Assembly: GCA_021442455.1 (NCBI GenBank)
Contig: JABUSY010000034.1
Location: 33,479 to 97,478, forward strand
Source: Lachnospiraceae bacterium
GTDB lineage: Bacteria; Bacillota; Clostridia; Lachnospirales; Lachnospiraceae
Reading direction: 5' to 3'
DNA length: 64,000 nt
Of this stretch, positions 23,518 to 33,380 are shown one piece after another (position 1 is the stretch's first letter; the number at the start of each line of letters is the position of its first letter). Under the pieces are notes generated by a model. It saw nothing but the letters and a program-made list of their open reading frames with translations, had not been told where the DNA came from and searched no databases. Made by a program: the position numbers and the translations under genes.

Positions 23518-24951
23518 ATGATGGCGCGAGAATATGAAACCGTCATAGGGTTGGAAGTTCACGTAGAACTTGCTACAAAATCAAAGATATTTTGCGGTTG
23601 TTCCACTGAATTTGGTGGAGCGCCTAATACCCATACATGTCCAGTCTGCACTGGCATGCCTGGTTCTCTTCCAGTTCTGAATAAACAAGTGGTGGAATAT
23701 GCCATGGCGATGGGGTTTTCTACACACTGTCAGATCAATCAAAACTGTAAATTTGACAGAAAAAACTATTTCTATCCAGATAACCCTCAAAATTATCAAA
23801 TTTCTCAATTCTATTTACCGATCTGCTATGATGGATGGATCGAAATTGAGACAAAAGAGGGTAGGAAAAAAATTAGAATTCACGAGATGCATATGGAAGA
23901 GGATTCTGGCAAGCTGCTTCATAATGAATGGGAGGACTTTTCCCTGGTGGATTATAACAGAAGTGGGGTACCTCTGATGGAGATCGTATCGGAACCGGAT
24001 ATGCGTAGTTCTGAAGAAGTTATTAACTATTTGGACCGTCTGCGGATGCTTGCTCAGTATTTGGGCGTCTCTGATTGTAAATTGCAGGAAGGTTCCATGC
24101 GTGTTGACGTTAATCTTTCTGTTCGCGAAAAGAAAAGAAAAATTTTTGGAACTAGGACAGAAATGAAAAATCTCAATTCTTTCAAAGCAATTGCTCGTGC
24201 GATCGCAGGAGAACGGGAACGTCAGATCGATTTGCTAGAAAGAGGTCGACAGGTTGTTCAAGAGACTAGGAGATGGGATGATATGAAGGAATATTCCTAT
24301 GCTATGCGTTTCAAAGAGGATACAAAGGATTACCGATATTTTCCGGATCCTGACCTACCATCTGTAATGATTAGCGATGAATGGATGGAGAGCATCCGCG
24401 CCTCCCTACCAGAGCTACAGCCAGAAAAACAGGCACGTTATGAAAGAGATTTTCGTCTTCCGACTTATGATGCGGCGATCATCACAGCTTCCAAGCATCT
24501 GGCAGATCTATTCGAACAAACAGTAGCACTAGGAGGTAATCCGAAAAAGGTGTCTAACTGGCTGATGGTGGAGACTCTGCGTCTTCTGAAGAAGCATGGA
24601 GAAGAGCCGGAGCAGATTCGTTTTTCACCGGAACACCTGGCAAAATTAATCACAGTAGCTGAACAAGGTTCTGTCAACAATAGGATAGCCAAAGAGGTAT
24701 TTGAAAAGATGTATGAAGAGGATGTGGATCCGGAAGTTTATGTGAAAGAACATGAGTTAACATCTGTCCATGATGCGAGCGTCCTAAAAGAGGTTGTGAA
24801 GCAGGTTTTAGAGAACAACTTCAAGGTTGTGGAAGAATACAGGAACGGAAAAGCAAAGGTTTTTTGTTTTCTTGTGGGACAGGTGATGAAAGAGATGCAA
24901 GGAAAGGCGAATCCTACCATGGTCGGAGAACTGCTCAGAAAGATGATCTAA
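23518..24951 (+). CDS. gatB: Asp/Glu-tRNA amidotransferase subunit B
   Basis: YETVIGLEVHVELATKSKIFCGCSTEFG; FDRKNYFYPDNPQNYQISQ; ATG near 23518, ORF-track start at 23428 is upstream read-through. Confidence 0.97.
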   Translation: MMAREYETVIGLEVHVELATKSKIFCGCSTEFGGAPNTHTCPVCTGMPGSLPVLNKQVVEYAMAMGFSTHCQINQNCKFDRKNYFYPDNPQNYQISQFYLPICYDGWIEIETKEGRKKIRIHEMHMEEDSGKLLHNEWEDFSLVDYNRSGVPLMEIVSEPDMRSSEEVINYLDRLRMLAQYLGVSDCKLQEGSMRVDVNLSVREKKRKIFGTRTEMKNLNSFKAIARAIAGERERQIDLLERGRQVVQETRRWDDMKEYSYAMRFKEDTKDYRYFPDPDLPSVMISDEWMESIRASLPELQPEKQARYERDFRLPTYDAAIITASKHLADLFEQTVALGGNPKKVSNWLMVETLRLLKKHGEEPEQIRFSPEHLAKLITVAEQGSVNNRIAKEVFEKMYEEDVDPEVYVKEHELTSVHDASVLKEVVKQVLENNFKVVEEYRNGKAKVFCFLVGQVMKEMQGKANPTMVGELLRKMI

Positions 24952-26110
24952 AATGTAATAGTGTTTTTCACAGAGAATTGAATATTTTATATCAATCTTT
25001 AGTATGATAAATAGGAATTAACAAATAGTTAGATTTTTTTTATATGTAAAATGTTAACGATCACGGAAATTATACGGAAGGTATCATGGCACCAAAAGTA
25101 AAGTCGGCAGTCATAAGCAGTATTTGAATATAATGCTTGGAAGACAGAATAACTCTAGAAGGTTCTAAATCAAAAGAAAAAAGGATATAATTACGTGCTA
25201 TAAAATGTATCAAACAGAACAGGAAAAGGTGTTAAATCATATTTTCGCTTGTACGATGTAAAAGAGTAGCTATTTATGAAGTGCTCTAAAAAAACTGTGA
25301 GATCAAAGATTCTATGTAATTAGTAGTAAGTAGTAAGCAACTTTCAGCATAGTCTAACTGTAGGAAAACTGTGGTATTTCATTCTTCTATACTTGACTTT
25401 GCTGTTGAAGAGCGTATAGGGGAATTGCTTCCACTGGAAAGAATATGGAAATTTAAAGATGATCTGTTAGGTTTGGTTTCTTACATGATCATGAAATTTC
25501 GTAGTGGTCCTTTTCGTCGGAAAGATATCTAATAGCACAAAAGCTAGCATTCATGTAAATTGATTTTTGAAAAATGAATATATCTAACTGGAAAAATGAT
25601 TAAACCGTTTGGTAGAGGTATCTCTCTTTCATACCTTCAGCTTGTCCGAAATTTCTTACTGAAATAATATTTTATTATTATCTGCAAAGAAACCGATAGT
25701 CAGGCAAGCATTATGAGTCAATACGACAGAGAAAAGAATGCGTAGATGAATAAGTATGAGGAAATTCAGTTGCTTCAACTGATCGGAGAAGAGCGGAAAT
25801 GGGGTTGTAGATGGGGAAGACGAGCGATTGACAATAGTATTTTTGAGATCAGGATATCTGTCTACACAATTTGGGGCTAATTTTTGGCTAAATAAATAGG
25901 AAAACATACGAATCATGATCATCGGGAAGCACAGATATTCCATGAGGAGAAGTAAAGAACATAACACATAAAGAGATTTCGAAGGATTAGTAGAACCAGA
26001 ATAGGGAAATGGTAAAATAGCTAGCGACCTAGCATATATTTTCAACAATACTATGAAGAATTTGAAACAGTATAACATAAGAAAACAGAGCACTGATAAG
26101 GAGAAAGAGT

Positions 26111-27325
26111 ATGCAGAAAATTACAATGGAAACACCACTAGTAGAAATGGACGGAGATGAAATGACCCGGATTTTGTGGTTATTCATCAAGAATGAACTG
26201 TTAAAACCGTTTGTAGAGCTATACACAAAATATTATGATCTGGGACTGAAGAAGAGAGATGAGACCGGAGATCAGATCACGATTGATGCTGTTAACGCTA
26301 TTAAAAAATATGGCGTTGCCGTGAAGTGTGCGACAATCACCCCTAATACCGCCCGTGTAACGGAATATGCTCTTCATCAGATATGGAAAAGCCCAAACGG
26401 AACCATTAGAGCCCTGCTGGATGGTACGGTATTCCGTGTACCTATCGTGGTGAAGGGAATTGATCCCTGTGTAAAGAATTGGAAAAAACCGATTACAATT
26501 GCTCGTCATGCTTACGGAGATGTATATCGGAATGTAGAAATGGAGATCCCGACTCCCGGTGATGTGAAGCTGGTATATATTCCGGAGAACGGTTCTGGGA
26601 AACAAGAGATCCTTGTACATCATTATGAGGGAAGCGGTATCGTACAAAGTCAACATAATCTGGATAATTCTATTAAAAGCTTTGCCAAGAGTTGTTTTGA
26701 ATATGCTCTGGATACAAAACAAGATCTTTGGTTTTCGACAAAAGATACTATTTCAAAAAAATACGATCATCGTTTCAAGGATATTTTTGAAAATTTGTAT
26801 ATACAGGATTACAAAGAAAAATTTAAGAAGGCGGGAATAACCTATTTCTATACACTGATCGATGACGCTGTTGCGAGAATTATGAAAGCAGAGGGAGGTT
26901 TTATCTTGGCTTGCAAGAATTATGATGGAGATGTGATGAGTGATATGATCTCTTCCGCTTTCGGTTCTCTGGCAATGATGACATCTGTCCTGATGTCTCC
27001 GCATGGATATTATGAATACGAGGCAGCTCACGGCACTGTTCAACGTCATTACTACAAGCATCTGAAGGGTGAAGAAACATCAACCAATTCTATGGCTACA
27101 ATATTTGCCTGGACAGGCGCTCTTCGTAAAAGAGGAGAATTGGATAAGAATCAAAAACTGCAGAATTTCGCAGATAAGCTTGAAAAAGCTAGCATTTCAA
27201 CTATTGAATCAGGAAAAATGACAAAAGATTTGGTTTCAATCACCACCTTAAAAAATCCGACACTTCTGAATAGCCGTGACTTCATCTTAGCAATCCGTGA
27301 GAAACTAGAGTCACTTCTCGGATAA
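26111..27325 (+). CDS. icd: NADP-dependent isocitrate dehydrogenase
   Basis: TPLVEMDGDEMTRILW, GTVFRVPIVVKGIDPCVKNWKKPI, YDGDVMSDMISSAFGSLAMMTSVLMSP, EAAHGTVQRHYYKHLKGEETSTNS. Confidence 0.96.
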   Translation: MQKITMETPLVEMDGDEMTRILWLFIKNELLKPFVELYTKYYDLGLKKRDETGDQITIDAVNAIKKYGVAVKCATITPNTARVTEYALHQIWKSPNGTIRALLDGTVFRVPIVVKGIDPCVKNWKKPITIARHAYGDVYRNVEMEIPTPGDVKLVYIPENGSGKQEILVHHYEGSGIVQSQHNLDNSIKSFAKSCFEYALDTKQDLWFSTKDTISKKYDHRFKDIFENLYIQDYKEKFKKAGITYFYTLIDDAVARIMKAEGGFILACKNYDGDVMSDMISSAFGSLAMMTSVLMSPHGYYEYEAAHGTVQRHYYKHLKGEETSTNSMATIFAWTGALRKRGELDKNQKLQNFADKLEKASISTIESGKMTKDLVSITTLKNPTLLNSRDFILAIREKLESLLG

Positions 27326-27849
27326 GAGATAATGTATAGATCATTGCCAAATTTGAGAGCTTATATGATGGTTCCCAGATCTAGCGTTTTTTATATTGCT
27401 TGTGCAAAATATAATTTTGTAATATTCAAATTGAGAAAGTGTTGTGTATTACTGATTGTATAGGCCTGGGAGGCTGGTTATTTGTAATCAATGTTTTTTA
27501 CTTGCTTATCGTATGGAGTCGATGAGCGAATTGAACGGGAAGTAGCGAAGATAATGTACGGCACCTTTTTTCGGAGGAAATGAAAACACCTCACCTACGT
27601 TCATTGAGCGCACCTGTGATTCATAGAAGCTGTATGGCCAAACAAGTGATAAAACACTTCTGTGAATTTCCTTAGCTTATTACAGCAGGTTTATAATAAC
27701 CTTTGTACATCTATTGCCTATATATGTTAACGAGGCATGAGGCAATGAAAGGATACAACTTCGACTCTGATAGCGAGTGAAAACAAGAGAGAAACTTCAG
27801 AGATTTTTACTTTTTTATGATAATAATAATAAAACTGAAATTTTAAATT

Positions 27850-29760
27850 TTAGCTTATTCTTCAAGTTTATCCAATTGATTATAAAATTTTTCCGACTGC
27901 TTGATAATTTCCGTTTTTTTGAAATTGTTGATCGCTAAGAAGATTGATTCCAGTTTCCGAACGATTAAATTTTTCATCAATTGGTTTATTCTACGCTTCC
28001 AGTTTCGAAATTCGTTTTTTCCTGCGGAGACGAGCCTGCTGTTCTTTGTATGTTTTCCAGTTTATTTTAGTGGAAGATGTAACTGGTTCTTCAACCTCAG
28101 ACCCGTAGAGGGGAGAAGAGTGAGAGGTGCGGATCAGTTCTTATTTTTTCTAGATAATAATTGTAATTTTCAAGATAATTGATCAGGTTTTGTCGATCAG
28201 CTATAAGATGCGTGTAGGGGTCTGGTAGATAAAATAACAGTCATGTCTGATATATCAAACCGTTTCATCATCTTTTCTTAGAACTTCCTCTAGGCTTTCT
28301 GGGATATGATATCTAAATGATTGGTTGGCTTGTTTAGTATAAGAAAATTAGCCTATGAAATTATTAGCTTGAAAAAGGAACCCCGGCCTCGTTTTTCGAA
28401 ACTCAGAGTACGGATCGGCTGAAATACCTCAGCATATTTAAAGAAAAATGAAGCTAGTACATTTCCTATCTGGGTGTGGGAGATAAGGAGATAAAAGGAT
28501 AAATATCAGAAATCTTTTTAAATATCGTCTTATCCTTATGTATGTAGAGCATATAGCACCTGATGTTCTTGCTCATAGTTATTCCGATATGATGTATTTT
28601 TTAACTTAACGTTGCTTCTTTGATCTTCCTCCAGAAGACCGTTGATAATTTTCATCCATGATAGTCTCTTATCTGTCCCATTGATTCAGATGATGGCGCT
28701 ACGTTCACCTCTGTATATTTCAAAATTCTGTTTTTCAAACAGAGAAACAATGGAGTAAGATTTTGACAAACCTCAGCACATTGTTGCCGCTGATAATTTT
28801 GGGTTTTAGATGAAGGCGCATGGTTGTCTGAGAAATGAGTGGGTTATACAAAAATTCAATTTTCTCCAGTGGCTTTTTTCTATTTTGCCCTTCTGAATAT
28901 TTTTTTCTGTTGAATGAGCGAAACTTTGTCATAACCTCTTTCTGGTGACGTATGTTCTGCTGTTGATTTAGATCAGCGTTATATTCTGCCTGACGAATCA
29001 CTGTTTTTTTTCATTGCAGACTATGTAATTTCCAGAAAACGTTAAGTTTTTTTCTTTTCGAGTTTAATAACTTTTTGTGACGATGTGGCCCAGAAAATAG
29101 CGGTCATGAGAGATCAATAGGACCGCCTAGGGAATGATAATTCATCAGATACATTTCCAGCTAGGCAATTGATTTCATATCTAGGTGATTGGTAAGGCTA
29201 ATCCAGCAGAAGTACATCAAGTTTGCTCAGGAGCCAGTGGACGAGAGTTACTTTGTTTTTCTGTTCGCCAGAGAGGGGCGACAGCTTTCAATGAAAAGTT
29301 TTCTTCTGGGAAAGAAAGTCCTTTGAGTACACCTTTTCCTTCGTTCTGATAGGCGCCTATCTGTTAGCTAATTCAAATGTGTAAATTAATCCATCTGTTA
29401 GGAAGTCATCAATTTTTTTGACTCTCCTGCGTTGGCAATTTTCATTCTAGATCGCTCATCTTTTATTCCATATTCAGAATGCTTTGTTTTGATTTTATGA
29501 TCTCTTCATAGATAGTTTGGCTATCGTTAATATCTTGATACTGTGCTAAATATCCGATTGTTTTCCTCTTAGACAGTATCACCTGGTTGGAGTCAAACTT
29601 CACATTTCTCTCATGATTATTTGTAGAAAAGTGTTTTTTTCTGCTATGTTCATATCTATGCGAACATTTTGTTCATGTTCTTCTATAATGAAAAGATATA
29701 CTACGGCGAATTTTCGTCGTTACAAATTTTTTTGTTGATCTTTTGACAAATTACTATCAT
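27850..29760 (-). pseudogene. Relic of ABC-F family ATPase (EF3/Uup type)
   Basis: Minus strand: RBS GGAGGTG then ATG at 29760 (MIVICQKIN), FIIEEHEQNVRI, ILSKRKTIGYLAQYQDINDSQTIYEEIIKSKQSILNME, LSPLSGEQKNKVTLVHWLLSKLDVLLLD, LISHDRYFLGHIVTKVI, NADLNQQQNIRHQKEVMTKFRSFNRKKYSEGQNRKKPLEKIE; many stops and frameshifts. Confidence 0.92.
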
Positions 29761-29806
29761 ATTACACCTCCATATTGTTTGCAGTAGTCTTTAACAGAAG
29801 AAATCT

Positions 29807-29835
29807 TTGACAATCTTTTGTCAAATAGATATAAT
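29807..29835 (+). promoter_or_regulatory. Consensus sigma-A promoter with overlapping Rex-operator-like palindrome
   Basis: TTGACA (29807-29812)-17 bp-TATAAT (29830-29835); palindrome TTGACAA-TCTT-TTGTCAA at 29807-29824 upstream of rex. Confidence 0.7.
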
Positions 29836-29911
29836 GATATAAGAATCAGTGAATTACAAAGTCGGATCACAGAGTCAATCAACAAATATCTGGACAGGAG
29901 GGAAAAAAGTA

Positions 29912-30568
29912 GTGAAGGAAAAAAGTATTTCAAAAGCTGTTATCAAGCGGCTTCCAAAGTATTACAGATACCTTGGAGACTTATTGGAATTCGCTGTAGA
30001 GAGGATCTCGTCCAAAGAACTCAGTGAACAGATGAAAGTGACTTCCTCGCAGATACGTCAAGATTTGAATAATTTTGGAGGATTCGGACAACAGGGTTAC
30101 GGATATAATGTACGGTACCTTCATGATGAAATTGGAAAGATTCTTGGCTTGAATAAAATACACAATATGGTGATTATCGGAGCGGGAAATTTGGGACAAG
30201 CGTTGGCAAATTATATTTCCTTTGAACGAAGCGGCTTTAGAACGGTTGGATTATTCGATGTGAATCCTGTGCTTCAGGATGTGACAGTTAGAGGAATTCC
30301 TATCCGCATGCTGGACGAGCTCCAGGAGTTTATTAAAGAAAATAAAGTAGAAATTGCTACGTTGACCCTTCCAAAATCAAAAGCCAAAGAGGTGGCAAAA
30401 CTTCTGCTAGAATACGGGATACGGGCGCTCTGGAATTTTGCTCATACGGATTTAAATTTGTTTTTGCCCCGTGATGTTGTCGTAGAGAATGTGCATTTGT
30501 CTGAAAGTTTAATGCAGCTTTCCTATAATTTAAATAGTTATGAAGAAAAGCATAAAATAAAGAAATAA
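29912..30568 (+). CDS. rex: Redox-sensing transcriptional repressor Rex
   Basis: AVIKRLPKYYRYLGDLLEFAVERISSKELSEQMKVTSSQIRQDLNNFGGFGQQGYGYNV; GAGNLGQALANY Rossmann motif; GTG start. Confidence 0.95.
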   Translation: MKEKSISKAVIKRLPKYYRYLGDLLEFAVERISSKELSEQMKVTSSQIRQDLNNFGGFGQQGYGYNVRYLHDEIGKILGLNKIHNMVIIGAGNLGQALANYISFERSGFRTVGLFDVNPVLQDVTVRGIPIRMLDELQEFIKENKVEIATLTLPKSKAKEVAKLLLEYGIRALWNFAHTDLNLFLPRDVVVENVHLSESLMQLSYNLNSYEEKHKIKK

Positions 30569-31612
30569 CAGCGGCAGATCCGTTTCAGGGCTTCTGTCTT
30601 TATGTACACAGGAGATAAAGGGAAATAAAACGAATCAGATCAAAGAATTGTGCAATGCTTTAAAGTTACATTGGATATCATAATTTCTTATGAAAGAGCA
30701 ATGCAACGGCTTACGAGATTAATGCTGGAAACAGTAAATTGATTTAACAAAACTGTTTGTACATTGGCCAGATTGCATCAAATGACCTATATTCTGAAAG
30801 ATCGCAGTGCGATAGAGCTGTTTGATAGTATATTACTTGAATTTGCGTGACAACAAGTGGTTTTACTATGTCCGGAAGTAGAACTGTTTGCTTCAGGATT
30901 GCAATAGAGCTGGAAGCACAGTATCTTGAGCTTTTAGTTCCTCCTATGTTTTCTGGAAGCATATGTACACGAGCTGTAAAGATACTCTAAAAGTTTTATA
31001 CATGGCTCAAAGCATCTTTGGAAGGCTATCTAAAATATCTGTATGTAATAGACAAAACCTGATATGTATGGCGCAAACATAGATACATCGTATATTTTAA
31101 ATCTAGAAATATTTAAGATAGCCTGAGAATAGGGATAATCAATTTTTCAAAACGTAAAAGAATTTGATGATTTAAAAAGAAATATATTTTACACGAATTT
31201 CAGGCCTTTGATTGCCAGCGTGTATGGCAGCGTGGCTCCATTTGTTTTGATTATTTGAATAATCATCAGGAACAAACACAGCTTTGCGGTAAATTTGTGT
31301 TAAAATCACCTCAAAAATGAATAAAACAAAGCTGTCCACATACATTGAAATTAATTTTTTTTTACAATCTTGTACGAGATTTGGTTATTTTGCTGAAACA
31401 GTTTTGTACAATTGAGAAGAGACAGCTGAAAATCCGACCTGCTATTTGCGGTTGGATTTTGTGACATCAATGAATAAGATGCTGATAATCAGTTTGAAAC
31501 TGTCTATATAATCCATTCTTTACCAAAAATCCAATCAGTGCTATATTTTGATAGGTGTTTATCTTACCAATCACTTATGAAATTTTATAAAAAAAATAAG
31601 GAGAGAATATGT

Positions 31613-32340
31613 ATGCCAGGATATTTAAAATTTGTAAATATTAAGTATAAATAAAAAAGAAAAAACGATATCAAAAAAAGTAAGATTTTTTCAATTATTG
31701 GACATGAGATCGAGATTGTAGTTAAAGAAAGCAGATCAGAGCCGGCTAACAACAGAAAGCTGAAAGATATTATCGAGAAATCAAAAGTTAATAATATGCC
31801 AAATGATATCATAAACTGAGGAATCAAGAAGTTACCAAAGAATACCGGTGCAAATAATTATAAGAGAGTTAACTTACATATGAAGGATACGGGCCAACGG
31901 CGATCATTGTTAAAACCTTAACGTGCAATAAGAACCAGTTCTTATTGCACAGCAGAAGAGGTGCGGTATGCTTTCAGAAAAGGAAATGGCAGTATTGGAA
32001 CAGAAGGCTATATTTTCTTCAAGTTTGATATAAAAAGATAGATCATCATAGATAAATAAAATTGTACAATGAATGCAGCTGATCTGATGATGATGGTACT
32101 AGATGTCGGAGTAAAAGACTTTTCGGACAAAGAGAACTTCTATGAAAATATTACCGATTCAGATGTTTTTTTCAGAGTGAGAGCAACGCTGGAAGAATAG
32201 AAAATTGTTATGGCTGATATTTGATGTCATAATGCTTCCAAAAATCTATATGACTCTGAAGGATGAAATAGCTATGAAGAACCTAAATCTTTTGAATGAA
32301 AATTAGGACGTGCAATACGTGTATATAACAAACCTATAGG
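31613..32340 (+). pseudogene. yebC: Relic of YebC/PmpR family protein
   Basis: AAGGAG RBS; MPGYLKFVNIKYK*KRKNDIKKSKIFSIIGHEIEIVVKESRSEPANNRKLKDIIEKSKVNNMPNDIIN*GIKK; VRYAFRKGNGSIGTEGYIFFKFD; LMMMVLDVGVKDFSDKENFYENITDSDVF; MLPKIYMTLKDEIAMKNLNLLNEN*DVQ; in-frame stops and frameshifts. Confidence 0.95.
31923..31950. repeat. Perfect 13-bp inverted repeat, 2-nt spacer, inside yebC relic
   Basis: GTGCAATAAGAAC-CA-GTTCTTATTGCAC. Confidence 0.95.
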
Positions 32341-32349
32341 AATAAGCAT

Positions 32350-32935
32350 TTATCTGACAACATCTGGTGTATAAAACAGCTCTGATAAGAAGTATGATGC
32401 ATTATTCTATCAGACAAAAAGAAAATTTAATGGTGATTTAGAATGTTACCTTCTGTTGTTCATTGATGAAAGAGAAGATCATAAAGTTCTGGTAGAGGTA
32501 AAAATAACAAGAACATATTCTTACAAATCTAGCCAAGAAGTAATAATATTAAAGATCTTCTAGTATTTTTTAGAGTAATCCTAAAGTGTTACTGATCATG
32601 AGAAAAATATTTTTCATGACCATGTCACTGATGGATTCTAGCAACTACTTTTTTGTTTATTGTGTCTAGTGTTATTATGATGCTTAGCTGATACAGCAGT
32701 TATTCATAGGCATGTTTTAGTTATAGCGAAATATGAAAATAACACAGAGTTACAAACTTTTTTTATCCACTCCATGATCACTAAAAAATCGCTTTCAGAA
32801 GTTGATACTGGATACGAAAATGCTGATTGATGATGTCGGAATCATGCTGGATGGAATAAAAACTGTAACAGAAATTCTGATAAATGAAGTAATCGATATA
32901 TCAAAAGTATTATAGAAGTTGTATAAATAAATTGA
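32350..32935 (+). pseudogene. Relic of ClpP-like/TepA-type serine protease
   Basis: C-terminal block SLKNRFQKLILDTKMLIDDVGIMLDGIKTVTEILINEVIDISKVL*KLYK matches TepA-type C-termini; position upstream of ftsK fits. Confidence 0.6.
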
Positions 32936-33380
32936 TAAAAAATCATATTCATAGCTGAAAAACCTTCGCATTGTATTTTGGTGAGGTTTCTGTTATAATA
33001 TTCGAGAAATAAATATAGAACAGCTGTATAAGAAAAGGAGTCATTATTATGCTCTCTAATATACAGAAAATTTAGAAAATATCAGAGTTGTTTTGCAAAT
33101 TCGTCAATATATATACAATAATGATTATGTTAATACTGAAAAGATAATTATAGGAAATTTACGCTGATACTTCTGGTGTTAATAATTCTTATCATCATCA
33201 TAGTCTATCTGATTTGCTAGGTATCAGAAACAGTGTCTGGTAGACATATCTACAACGATTGTTATAGAATTTTTCATCATCCGGCTAGCTATGAATTTAA
33301 TCTACAAAAATAAGCAAATTTTTGTAGATTATAGTATTATATTTGTTATTGAATCCGGGATTTTGAAAAAGGAGAGAGTA

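Noticed and set aside
28735-29001. 88-aa minus ORF as a novel gene
   Set aside because: It is a fragment of the ABC-F relic (NQQQNIRHQKEVMTKFRSFNRKK).
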